Assembly: GCF_000479045.1 (NCBI RefSeq) | Contig: NZ_KI518140.1 | Location: forward strand, 1-33,983 | DNA from: Cetobacterium somerae ATCC BAA-474 | Lineage (GTDB): Bacteria; Fusobacteriota; Fusobacteriia; Fusobacteriales; Fusobacteriaceae | Length of the DNA stretch: 33,983 nucleotides | Direction: 5' to 3' | Made by a program: the position numbers and the translations under genes | The notes under the pieces: model-generated | Seen by the model: only the letters and a program-made list of their open reading frames with translations | Databases searched by the model: none | What the model was told of the DNA's origin: nothing | Shown here: positions 16,302 to 24,988 of the stretch, in pieces | How positions within the stretch are numbered: the first letter of the stretch is position 1 | Layout: the number at the start of each line of letters is the position of its first letter

Positions 16302-17210
16302 TTAATACACTTCTATAGCATTTTCAACAGGTTCATTTAAAACTACCTTAATAGCAACAATAGCTACTTCTAATTGCTGAAGATCAGGTTCTTTTGTTGT
16401 TATTCTTTGAAGAGCCATTCCAGGTGCAGCAATTAATTTAACTAACCAGTTATCCAAATGATTACTAGTGTATCTTTGAAGTTCATAAGATATACCTGCT
16501 ATTAGAGGCATAAAAAGAACTCTTAAAATAACTTTAGTAAAAAGTTTTGTTACAAAACTAGTTGGAGGAGGTAGTATAAAATCAAGACCAGTAAAAACAA
16601 TAATTGCAATAAACATAACAATTAATAAAAAACTAGTACCACATCTAGGATGTAGTGTTGTAAATTTCTTTGCATTTTCAGGAGTTAATTCTAAATGCTG
16701 CTCGTATGCATAAATTGATTTATGTTCAGCACCATGATATTGAAAAACTCTTTGAATATCTTTTGAAAAAGAGATTAAAAATATATATAACACAAAGAAT
16801 GAAAGTCTTAAACCAGCTTCTAAAAGATTACTATGAATTTTATTATCTCTAAATAAAAAACTACTTATAACAGAGGGAAGAACAATAAAAAGACCAATTC
16901 CCAAAGCTAAAGAAACAATGGTAGTCATAACAGCCTCTTTTTGAGATAATTGCTCTTCTTCCACTTCAGCTTGATTAGCTGAAAAAGTAAGCTCCTTAAC
17001 TCCTAATACTAAAGAGTCAAATAGAGTTATTGCACCTCTGATAAAAGGGATAGTAGAAAGTTTATTTCTACTTTTCGATATTTTTGTTTTTTTATAAACT
17101 ATATCACCATTGGGTTTTCTAACAGCTGTAGCAAGAAGATCTGCATTTCTCATCATAACTCCCTCTATAACTGCTTGTCCACCTACGCTTGAAAATTTTT
17201 CTTTACTCAT
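16302..17210 (-). CDS. yqhQ: YqhQ family membrane protein (DUF1385)
   Basis: DUF1385 proteins are widespread, polytopic, and sometimes annotated as predicted metal-dependent enzymes; their biochemical role is not settled. Diagnostic motifs are VGGQAVIEGVMMRN at the N-terminus and FQYHGAEHKSIYAYE in the middle, followed by LHPRCGTSFLLIVM and LIAGISYELQRYTS. Three or four hydrophobic segments are visible (about 90-115, 130-150, 195-215, 225-245). The start is set at the ATG at 17210, preceded by GGATGGTGA; an in-frame ATG at 17219 has no Shine-Dalgarno. It lies 21 nt after the importer permease gene and ends that operon. Confidence 0.88.
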   Translation of the reverse strand: MSKEKFSSVGGQAVIEGVMMRNADLLATAVRKPNGDIVYKKTKISKSRNKLSTIPFIRGAITLFDSLVLGVKELTFSANQAEVEEEQLSQKEAVMTTIVSLALGIGLFIVLPSVISSFLFRDNKIHSNLLEAGLRLSFFVLYIFLISFSKDIQRVFQYHGAEHKSIYAYEQHLELTPENAKKFTTLHPRCGTSFLLIVMFIAIIVFTGLDFILPPPTSFVTKLFTKVILRVLFMPLIAGISYELQRYTSNHLDNWLVKLIAAPGMALQRITTKEPDLQQLEVAIVAIKVVLNEPVENAIEVY

Positions 17211-17231
17211 TGTCACCATCCATAAATTTAA

Positions 17232-18113
17232 TTAGATTGTATTTTTGTCATAAGGTTTTCCAGAAGCACTTGGTGCAACTGCTTTTCCAACCACTCCAGC
17301 AAGAGCTAGAAGAGTTAATAAGTATGGAATCATTTGAATGAACTGTGGAGGAATAAATGTTACATATTGTTGAATAACAGTTTGAGCTGCATCTGCAAAT
17401 CCAAATAATAAACTAGCAAATAGAACACCTTTTGGTTTCCACTTTCCAAAAACAAGAGCAGCAAGAGCAATAAATCCTCTTCCAGCTGACATCTCTTTTG
17501 AAAACTGACTAAGAGCTCCAATAGCTAAATATGTTCCACCAAGACCAGCAAAAACACCAGACATAACAACACCAAAATATCTAACTTTAGCAACACTAAT
17601 ACCAACAGTATCAGCAGCTAAAGGATACTCTCCAACGGCTCTCATTCTAAGACCAGTAACTGTTTTATATAAAAAGTAACCAGACCAAATAGCTAATCCG
17701 TAAATAATATAAATTAATAAAGAGAAGTCAAATAGTAATGGAATTCTAGTTGCAGATGGACTATTAGATGCTTGTTCAAATAGAACTCTTAGCATGAAAA
17801 TAGTGAATCCAGATGCAAAAAGGTTGATAGCAACACCAGATACAGTTTGATTACCTCTATATTTAATACTTATTATAGCATGAACTAGAGCAATTAATCC
17901 ACCAGATATAGCACCAGCTAAAATTCCTAGAACCCAACTTCCTGTATAATAAGAAACAACAGCTGAAGAGAAAGCACCAATAAGCATCATTCCCTCAAGA
18001 CCAATATTAACAACTCCACAAACTTCAGAAAACATACCACCAATAGCTGTTATAAGAATTGGAGCAGCTTGTCTGATTGTGGCTAAAATTAAACTTATAA
18101 TAATACTTACCAT
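17232..18113 (-). CDS. Nucleoside-type ABC transporter permease (NupQ-like)
   Basis: A polytopic permease of the branched-chain amino acid/BMP-type import family. It carries the pattern LITAIGGMFSEVCGVVNIGLEGMMLIGAF, common to YufQ/NupQ permeases that pair with BMP lipoproteins to import nucleosides. About eight hydrophobic segments span the 293 residues. The coupling motif is around GLRMRAVGEYPLAADTVGISVAKVRY. The start overlaps the stop of the partner permease (TAATG), with AAAGGAGGAG upstream. Substrate (guanosine, other nucleosides or a related compound) is inferred from family only. Confidence 0.85.
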   Translation of the reverse strand: MVSIIISLILATIRQAAPILITAIGGMFSEVCGVVNIGLEGMMLIGAFSSAVVSYYTGSWVLGILAGAISGGLIALVHAIISIKYRGNQTVSGVAINLFASGFTIFMLRVLFEQASNSPSATRIPLLFDFSLLIYIIYGLAIWSGYFLYKTVTGLRMRAVGEYPLAADTVGISVAKVRYFGVVMSGVFAGLGGTYLAIGALSQFSKEMSAGRGFIALAALVFGKWKPKGVLFASLLFGFADAAQTVIQQYVTFIPPQFIQMIPYLLTLLALAGVVGKAVAPSASGKPYDKNTI

Positions 18114-19162
18114 TACTCAGCTCCTCCTTTTGAACCTTTTTCCAACCAAGATCTAATCATATTTTCAGCAGCAATTAATAAAATAATAATTGCTTGAATC
18201 ATTATGACCATTTGACTTGGAATACTTGTATTAAATTGCATAGCTCTACCACCAACTCTAAGAGCAGCAAATAAAATAGCAGCCAATAAAGCACCGATAG
18301 GAGTATTTTTACCAAGAAGAGCAACTGCAATTCCATCAAATCCATAAGTAGCAGTTAATCCTGTCTTATAAGCATATTGACCAACACCACCAAGAACTCT
18401 TTCAACACCACCAAGACCAGCAAGGAATCCTGATATACCAAGAGTTAAAATGATGATTTTTTTTACATTTATTCCATTATTTTCAGCAGCAGTAGGATTA
18501 AAACCAACAGCTTTAATATGATATCCTAAAACTGTTTTTTCTAAAATAAACCAAACTAAAAATACTGCAACTAAGGCAAGAATAAATCCATAATTTAAAG
18601 GAACTCTAACATCTAATAATTTTCCTAGTCTTGCAGCTTCAGCAACTGCAGGAGTTTGAGGATTAAATCCAGGAGCCTTTAGTGGATAGTTTAAACAGTA
18701 CTGCTCAAAACTAACTGCAATATAGTTAAGCATGATTGTAGATATAACCTCATGAACTCCAAGTTCAGCTTTTAACCAACCAGCAATTGCAGCCCAAAGG
18801 AAACCAGCTAATCCACCAATTAATAATATAACAAAAACATTGCTTATAAAGATATTAGCAACAAAACCACCAAGGGCAGCAGCAGTAAGACCTGCCATAG
18901 TCATCTGACCTTGAGCACCAATGTTAAACATACCACCTTTAAATGCAACTAAAACTCCAAGTCCAGTAAAAATAAGAGGAGTCGCTTCTAAAAGTGTTCT
19001 TGCAATAGGAGTAAGTCCGTCGAAGGCTCCAGTAAATAAGTAATAATAAGCTTTTACAGGATTTTCACCCATATATAGAATAATACCTGCACCAATTAAT
19101 AAAGCTAATAAAACTGCTATAATAGGAACAAGAATATTTAAAACCTTTTTGTTTTTAATCAA
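18113..19162 (-). CDS. Nucleoside-type ABC transporter permease (NupP-like)
   Basis: The partner permease, with eight or more transmembrane segments and the family motifs LLEATPLIFTGLGVLVAFKGGMFNIGAQGQMTMAGL and HIKAVGFNPTAAENNGI. The start is assigned to the TTG at 19162, which has GGGGGG 5 nt upstream and gives an 8-nt overlap with the ATPase gene (349 aa). An ATG at 19201 would add 13 residues and a 47-nt overlap, with no convincing Shine-Dalgarno. The membrane core is identical either way. Confidence 0.85.
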   Translation of the reverse strand: MIKNKKVLNILVPIIAVLLALLIGAGIILYMGENPVKAYYYLFTGAFDGLTPIARTLLEATPLIFTGLGVLVAFKGGMFNIGAQGQMTMAGLTAAALGGFVANIFISNVFVILLIGGLAGFLWAAIAGWLKAELGVHEVISTIMLNYIAVSFEQYCLNYPLKAPGFNPQTPAVAEAARLGKLLDVRVPLNYGFILALVAVFLVWFILEKTVLGYHIKAVGFNPTAAENNGINVKKIIILTLGISGFLAGLGGVERVLGGVGQYAYKTGLTATYGFDGIAVALLGKNTPIGALLAAILFAALRVGGRAMQFNTSIPSQMVIMIQAIIILLIAAENMIRSWLEKGSKGGAE

Positions 19163-20675
19163 GTTTACCCCCCGCCATAAGTATTCCAATTTTTTCTTCA
19201 TTTGCTTCTTCTCTAGAAAGAATTCCCGTTATCTTTCCAGCACACATAACTGCTATTTTATCTGAAAGATTCAAAATTTCAGATAATTCAGAGGAAACAA
19301 CCATAACAGCTTTTCCTTTTACTTTTTCATTTAAGATTAATTTATGAATTGATTCGATAGCTCCGATATCAACACCTCTAGTTGGTTGTCCAGCAATAAT
19401 AAGATTATTATTTTTCTTTTCAAGCTCTCTAGCAACTATAATCTTTTGTTGATTTCCACCAGAAAGTCTACCAAATTCAGTGTCAACACTTCTAGGTCTA
19501 ACATCATATTTTTCCATAAACATCTCTGCATCTTTTCTTAGTTTAGAAAAGTTTAAAAGTCCAAATTTAGAATACTCATCTCTTTCAAGACCAAGAGCAA
19601 AGTTTTCCATAACACTAAATTGTGATACAGCAGCTCTTTTATGCCTATCTTCAGGAATGTGAGCCAATCCCAGTTGAGATATTTTTCTAGGTGTTTTCTT
19701 TTTTAAGATAACATTATCAAGGATCATTTCACCAGAGCAAATCTCTTTAAGTCCAGTAAGAGCTTCAACAAGTTCAGTTTGTCCACTTCCCTCAACTCCA
19801 GCAATTCCTAAAACCTCTCCTTTTCTTATTTCGAAAGAGGCATTATTAACTTTTATTACATTGTGATGATCTTTAACACTGACATCTTTCACAGAAAGAA
19901 CAACTTCACCGATTTCAACTTCAGGTCTCTCTGTAGTGAAAAGCACAGCTCTTCCAACCATAGCATTTGCAATTTTCTCTTTAGTAGCTTCTTTAGTAGG
20001 GAAATTTGCAATATCTTTACCTCTTCTAATAACTGTAATGTTATCTGAAATATCTAAAACCTCTTGAAGTTTGTGTGATATAAAGATAATAGTTTTTCCT
20101 TCAGCAATAAGATTATCCATAATTTTGTAAAGCTCTTTAATCTCCTGTGGAGTTAAAACAGCAGTAGGCTCATCAAATACCAATAGATTTGCCCCTTTGA
20201 AAAGTATTTTTAAAATTTCGACTCTTTGCTGCATACCGATAGATAAGTCTGATACCAATGCATCAGGATCAATAGCAAGTCCATATTTTTTAGAAACATC
20301 AATAACGTCTTGTCTAGCTTGATTGATGTCTAAAGATAAGCCTTTTTTAGGTTCAACACCTAAAATCATATTTTCAGCAACAGTTAAAGTAGGAACTAAC
20401 ATAAAATGTTGATAAACCATACCAATTCCTAATTCAGCAGCTTTACTAGGTGAATCTATTTGCACTTCTTCTCCATGATAAAATATTTTACCAGAAGTAG
20501 GAGTATAAAGACCGTTTAACATTTTCATAAGTGTTGATTTTCCTGCTCCATTTTCACCAACAATAGCGTGTTTTTCACCTTTTAAGATTTTTAAAGTAAT
20601 ATCGTCGTTTGCGATAACTTTTCCATCTAAGAAAGTTTTTCTGATGTGTTGCATTTCTAAGATATAATTATTCAC
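19155..20675 (-). CDS. ABC importer ATPase with two nucleotide-binding domains (NupO-like)
   Basis: A fused double ATPase of 506 aa energises the two permeases. Domain 1 has Walker A GENGAGKST, the signature LSIGMQQRVEILK and Walker B LLVFDEPTAVLTPQE. Domain 2 has a modified Walker A GVEGSGQTE, signature LSGGNQQKIIVAREL and GQPTRGVDIGAIE. The degenerate second site is normal in sugar and nucleoside importers of this type. The start is GTG with GGGAGG upstream. No substrate-binding lipoprotein is encoded beside it, unlike many bmp-nup operons, so the binding protein must lie elsewhere. Confidence 0.9.
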   Translation of the reverse strand: MNNYILEMQHIRKTFLDGKVIANDDITLKILKGEKHAIVGENGAGKSTLMKMLNGLYTPTSGKIFYHGEEVQIDSPSKAAELGIGMVYQHFMLVPTLTVAENMILGVEPKKGLSLDINQARQDVIDVSKKYGLAIDPDALVSDLSIGMQQRVEILKILFKGANLLVFDEPTAVLTPQEIKELYKIMDNLIAEGKTIIFISHKLQEVLDISDNITVIRRGKDIANFPTKEATKEKIANAMVGRAVLFTTERPEVEIGEVVLSVKDVSVKDHHNVIKVNNASFEIRKGEVLGIAGVEGSGQTELVEALTGLKEICSGEMILDNVILKKKTPRKISQLGLAHIPEDRHKRAAVSQFSVMENFALGLERDEYSKFGLLNFSKLRKDAEMFMEKYDVRPRSVDTEFGRLSGGNQQKIIVARELEKKNNNLIIAGQPTRGVDIGAIESIHKLILNEKVKGKAVMVVSSELSEILNLSDKIAVMCAGKITGILSREEANEEKIGILMAGGKLD

Positions 20676-20699
20676 TTAGAATCCTCCCTAAATTTATTC

Positions 20700-20757
20700 A
20701 AGGTTAATTTAAAAAATAACCTTATAAAATTATATTATGTTATATTAAAGTAGTCAA
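20700..20757 (-). promoter_or_regulatory. Promoter and leader inverted repeat of the importer operon
   Basis: On the minus strand TTGACT (20757-20752), a 17-nt spacer and TATAAT (20734-20729) form a near-consensus promoter. The -35 begins 6 nt after the phosphatase stop codon. At and just after the expected start site lies an inverted repeat AAGGTTA-N10-TAACCTT (20723-20700). It could be an operator or a 5'-end hairpin; it has no following T run, so it is not a terminator. Confidence 0.75.
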
Positions 20758-20763
20758 CTTTTT

Positions 20764-22275
20764 TTATTCTTCTCTTTTTATTATAACAAATGTAATATCG
20801 TCATTCTGTTCACAACCATTTTGAAATTTATTAATTTCAGACAGTAAATTTTGTTTTATCTCTTTTGAAGAAAGATGAGAACTCTCTAGTAAAACATTTT
20901 TAAGTCTTTCTATTCCAAATAGTTCTTTATCTTTATTTTCAGCTTCACTAATTCCATCAGTATAATAGATAACAACGTCTCCAACATTAAGGTGGATTTT
21001 ATCTTGTTTATAGCTATAGTCATCTAAGAATCCTATTGCCACCCCTTTAACAGAATGAGTTTCTATCTCTTTAGTAAGACTATTGTACACAATTAAAGGA
21101 TTATGACCAGCATTTGAATAAGTAATAGTTTTAGTATTATAGTCGTATTTACTATGCATCATAGTAATAAACATATCTTCTGTAATATCAGGATAAATAA
21201 GTTTATTAAGTTTTCGTACATTACAAGAAGGTTGCTCTCCTTGGAGCTCTAAAGTTTTTAAAACAGATCTTCCTAATGCCATAAGGAATGCTGCCGGAAC
21301 ACCTTTTCCGCTTACATCTGCAATAGTGATACTAAAAGTATTACTATCTAAAAGTGAATAATCGTAGTAATCTCCACCGATTTCTTTAGCTGGTTCAAAA
21401 AATGTTGCTACATCAAGTCCTAAAACTTTTTTAATTTTCTTAGGAATAATTCTTTTTTGAATTCTTGATGCCACTTCAAGTTCTTGAGACATTCTTTCTT
21501 TAATAACTAAATCAGAATATATTTGAGCATTATTAATAGCTATAGCAACTTGAATAGTTAGAGCCGAAATAGTTTCTTCATCACTTTTAATAAGTTTTGA
21601 CTTATCCTCAATTATAAAGATAACTCCAAGTTCTTTTCCCTTTACTGTAAGTGGAGAGGCAATTATTTTTTCATCTGGTGTAATAGAAAATCCTTTTAAC
21701 ATTTCGTTATATATTTTTTTATAATCTTTTCGCGTAAATTGAGATAAAATCTCTTCAGGATAACTTAATTCACCTTTAAAATAAATTTCTCCTTTAATTC
21801 TTTTATTAATTAATTTACCACCTTCCCATAGGTAAAGGGAGATTCTTTTAGCTCCAGTTAGAACAAAGTAAGCATCTAAAATAGTAGAGATAATTTTATC
21901 TAATTCCATTATAGATAGAACAGTTCTTGAAAGTGAGTTGATATTAGATAAACTAGCAACTCTTTGTTCTAGAACCTGATTACTATACTCAAGTTGTTTA
22001 GATTTAGTTAAAAGAGATTCATAGGTAACTTCAAGTTCTTTTTTGTACTCTCTAAGTTCTTCAATAGAGTTATCTAATTCTAGATCTTGTTTTGTAATGG
22101 CTGTAGTAGCTCTTTCATAGTCATTTTTTAAATCTTCGGATATATCATTTAAAAATTCTTTACTAACAAAACTTTTTAAAATCTTACTCGTTTCTTCAAA
22201 GTTTTTTTTCTCTTGTTTTTTTAAAATTAAAAAGAATATAAAAAATAAAATAATAAAAGAAAAATATGTAATCAA
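20764..22275 (-). CDS. Membrane-anchored GAF-PP2C (RsbU/SpoIIE-type) serine phosphatase
   Basis: Residues 2-19 are one transmembrane helix, about 20-115 a charged coiled coil, about 115-255 a GAF sensor domain, and about 265-503 a PP2C/SpoIIE phosphatase. The metal-binding motifs GGDYYDY (D302), IADVSGKGVPAAF (D320), YSNAGHNPLIVY, YTDGISEAENKDKELFG and QNDDITFVII are intact, so it should be active. Such enzymes usually dephosphorylate an anti-sigma-factor antagonist (STAS protein). No STAS protein, anti-sigma kinase or sigma factor is in this window. The start is TTG with GGGAGGAG 6 nt upstream, directly abutting the stop of the lipoprotein gene. Confidence 0.87.
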   Translation of the reverse strand: MITYFSFIILFFIFFLILKKQEKKNFEETSKILKSFVSKEFLNDISEDLKNDYERATTAITKQDLELDNSIEELREYKKELEVTYESLLTKSKQLEYSNQVLEQRVASLSNINSLSRTVLSIMELDKIISTILDAYFVLTGAKRISLYLWEGGKLINKRIKGEIYFKGELSYPEEILSQFTRKDYKKIYNEMLKGFSITPDEKIIASPLTVKGKELGVIFIIEDKSKLIKSDEETISALTIQVAIAINNAQIYSDLVIKERMSQELEVASRIQKRIIPKKIKKVLGLDVATFFEPAKEIGGDYYDYSLLDSNTFSITIADVSGKGVPAAFLMALGRSVLKTLELQGEQPSCNVRKLNKLIYPDITEDMFITMMHSKYDYNTKTITYSNAGHNPLIVYNSLTKEIETHSVKGVAIGFLDDYSYKQDKIHLNVGDVVIYYTDGISEAENKDKELFGIERLKNVLLESSHLSSKEIKQNLLSEINKFQNGCEQNDDITFVIIKREE

Positions 22276-23208
22276 TTAATTCTCCTCCCAAGCAGAGAAT
22301 TTTTGTTCTAAATTTTCATTAGTTGAATTTTTTCTCCATTCTTTTCTTTTCCAATTTAAAATTCTAGATACTCCAGTGGAATTTTTGGAAATATCTTTTA
22401 GTTCATCTAAAGATTTAGGAGTTACTACATTAGATGTAAAATCATAATCTTCAGTTGAATAGACATTTTTTCCATTTCCAACAAAAATAATTAGATTATT
22501 AGAAAGAACTTTAAATCCAGAGTTATCAGCTGATTTCTCAAAAATAACGGGGTTATTAGGGAAATTATTCAAGTTAATATTATTAGTTGACGAGTATACA
22601 GGAGAATTAGTTACATCACTATTTATAGAATAAATAAAATTCTTTTTAATTTTATTTAAATTATCAACTAAAGATTTTCTATTTAACAAGATACTTTCCA
22701 TAAGAAGACTTTTATCAAGTTCAGTATATAAAAATTCTGAATTATACATATATTCATTATCAGTAAGTTGTAGTAATAAATAATATTGTTTGTTTAAAAG
22801 TTTTTGTAAATTACCAGCATTTTCAGGCGTTGCAACAGTAATTTTATTTAAATAATTAATATCATCATTTGTAAGGTCCTCAACAACTTTCATACCTAAA
22901 ATCTCTTTATCAAACCATCCGGTATTTAAAAGAGAAGAAAAATCTTGATTCATTTCATTTGAAATAAGAAGATTAATTCCATTCATTTGAACATCATTTA
23001 AATTAGATAAATTTGAATCTAAAGTTTTGTAAAAAGAGATTTTATCGCTATAATTTTGAGGATAGTTTAAGGAAATAATTGTGAAGTTATATTTTCCTTG
23101 GGGAACAGAATTTTGAAATACAATGTTTTGGCTTTGATCTTTTCTACTAGAGAATTGAGAACAACCGACAAGAGTAATTAAAGAAAAAAGTAAAATAATT
23201 TTTTTCAT
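22276..23208 (-). CDS. Putative lipoprotein of unknown function
   Basis: The N-terminus is a lipoprotein signal peptide: MKKIILLFSLITLVGC with the lipobox LVGC and modified cysteine C16. The mature part (about 295 residues) is Asn/Ser/Leu-rich and not recognised. It contains a stretch of short strands and helices resembling a periplasmic ligand-binding or scaffold domain (VATPENAGNLQKLL; LIIFVGNGKNVYSTEDYDF) and a basic WKRKEWRKN motif near the C-terminus. It sits 4 nt after uvrC and abuts the membrane phosphatase gene, suggesting a functional pair, such as an envelope sensor feeding the phosphatase. That pairing is inference. Confidence 0.7.
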   Translation of the reverse strand: MKKIILLFSLITLVGCSQFSSRKDQSQNIVFQNSVPQGKYNFTIISLNYPQNYSDKISFYKTLDSNLSNLNDVQMNGINLLISNEMNQDFSSLLNTGWFDKEILGMKVVEDLTNDDINYLNKITVATPENAGNLQKLLNKQYYLLLQLTDNEYMYNSEFLYTELDKSLLMESILLNRKSLVDNLNKIKKNFIYSINSDVTNSPVYSSTNNINLNNFPNNPVIFEKSADNSGFKVLSNNLIIFVGNGKNVYSTEDYDFTSNVVTPKSLDELKDISKNSTGVSRILNWKRKEWRKNSTNENLEQKFSAWEEN

Positions 23209-23212
23209 AATA

Positions 23213-24982
23213 TTAAATCATCTCCTTTATTTTTAAGGCTAGGTGTTTTGGAATTATTTCTTCAAGTTCACCTAAAGTAGCATTTTTTATTTGTTTAACA
23301 GATCCAAAAGTTTTTAAGAGAAGTTCTTTTCTCTTAGGACCAATTCCAGGTATGTTATCTAGTTCGCTAGAGATAACTCTTTTGTTTCTAAGTAATCTAT
23401 GGTAAGTAACCCCAAATCTATGAGCTTCGTCTCGAACTCTTTGTAAGATTTTTAATGCTTCATCACTTTTTGAAAATATATATGGTGTATTTTCTGTATA
23501 TTTATAAATTTCCTCTTCTTTTTTTGCGATACTCAGAAGTTCAGATACTCCATCCCTACCAATTCCTTTTAAAATTTCACCAACAGCATTAATCTGCCCA
23601 AGACCACCATCAATTAAAATAATATCAGGAAATTCATCAATAGGAAGTTTACTATATCTTCTTTCAATAACTTCTCTCATCATTTGAAAATCGTCAGGAG
23701 TATCTTTAGTTGTAATTTTGAATTTTCTATAAAACTTCTTAGCTTTACGTCCTTCTACAGAGACACTCATTGAAGCTACAGCATCTTTACCTTGAATATT
23801 AGAAATATCAAAACATTCGATTTTAAATGGAAATCTTTTTAACTTTAATTTTATATAAAGATCATTTAATCCTTTTTCAACAATCGATTTTTTATTGTAG
23901 AAATTATCAGTATCTTTTTTTAAATTAAGTAATCCCATATCTAATAACTCTTTTCTTCTAGATTTAATTTTAGGAAAGAAGAAAAAGAGTTTTTTATTAA
24001 AAACATTTTGAAATAAGGTATTAATTTTATCTTGAAAATTTTCTAAATTTTCTTGGAAAATAATATTTTTGGGAATAGGAAATTTCGAGTAATAAATCAT
24101 AAGAATCTCTTCTAAAATATCATCATAAAATTTATGCTCTAAATTAATTACATGGAAGTTTTTACCTAAAATTTTTCCATCTCGAATATTTAAAACACAT
24201 AAAAAAATCTTATTATCCTCAAGATTAAATGTAAAGATATCTTCGTCAATAGAGTTATTGGCATCGCTTATTTGAGTTTGAATATTTGTTTCAATCTCTT
24301 TTCTTTGTTCCCTAAGAAAAATAGCTTTTTCAAACTCCATATTTTCAGCAGCATGAGTCATTTGAGTTTGAAGTTTTTCTAAAATAGCTTTAGTATTTCC
24401 CTTTAAAATTTCTTTTATATCTTTTATATTTTCTTGGTATTGAGAGACGATAGATTTATTTACACAAGGACCACTGCAAAGTTTCATATAAAATTTTAAG
24501 CAAGGTCGAGGATAAATTCTTTCCATATCTCTATTACAATCTCTAATTTGATAAAATTTTGAAAGAGTTTTTTTTAAATTCCATGCACCATAAGGATATG
24601 GACCAAAATAATCACCTAAATTAAGATTCAATTTTTTAGTAGTTCTAACGATAGATATTTTAGGAAAATTTTCATTTGTAATTAACAAATAAGGATAAGT
24701 TTTTTCATCTTTTAAACTAATATTATATTTGGGAGAATATTTTTTTATCAGATTATTTTCTAAAATTAGAGCGTCGATTTCTGTATTACAGATTATAAAA
24801 TCTAAGTCATCAATATGTTTGACAAGCTCTTTAGTTTTTTCATCTTGGTGATCTCTATTAAAATAAGAGGAAACCCTTTTAGATAAATTTTTAGCTTTAC
24901 CAACATATATAACTTTAGAGTTATTTTTCATCAAGTAAACTCCAGGATTGTCTGGAATCTCTTTATTAAAAATAGTCATCAT
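23213..24982 (-). CDS. uvrC: Excinuclease ABC subunit C
   Basis: UvrC makes the dual incisions in nucleotide excision repair with UvrA and UvrB. Domains in order: GIY-YIG nuclease (about 10-90: NPGVYLMKN...VIYVGKAKNLSKRV), Cys-containing region (PRPCLKFYMKLCSGPC), UvrB-interacting UVR domain (about 195-235), RNase H-like C-terminal nuclease (ECFDISNIQGKDAVASM...LIDGGLGQINA, ...DEAHRFGVTYHR) and helix-hairpin-helix (IPGIGPKRKELLLKTFGSVKQI). The 589 aa length is normal. Two adjacent ATGs occur; either could be used. The gap to the upstream rapZ gene is 6 nt. Confidence 0.96.
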   Translation of the reverse strand: MMTIFNKEIPDNPGVYLMKNNSKVIYVGKAKNLSKRVSSYFNRDHQDEKTKELVKHIDDLDFIICNTEIDALILENNLIKKYSPKYNISLKDEKTYPYLLITNENFPKISIVRTTKKLNLNLGDYFGPYPYGAWNLKKTLSKFYQIRDCNRDMERIYPRPCLKFYMKLCSGPCVNKSIVSQYQENIKDIKEILKGNTKAILEKLQTQMTHAAENMEFEKAIFLREQRKEIETNIQTQISDANNSIDEDIFTFNLEDNKIFLCVLNIRDGKILGKNFHVINLEHKFYDDILEEILMIYYSKFPIPKNIIFQENLENFQDKINTLFQNVFNKKLFFFFPKIKSRRKELLDMGLLNLKKDTDNFYNKKSIVEKGLNDLYIKLKLKRFPFKIECFDISNIQGKDAVASMSVSVEGRKAKKFYRKFKITTKDTPDDFQMMREVIERRYSKLPIDEFPDIILIDGGLGQINAVGEILKGIGRDGVSELLSIAKKEEEIYKYTENTPYIFSKSDEALKILQRVRDEAHRFGVTYHRLLRNKRVISSELDNIPGIGPKRKELLLKTFGSVKQIKNATLGELEEIIPKHLALKIKEMI

Positions 24983-24988
24983 ATTATC

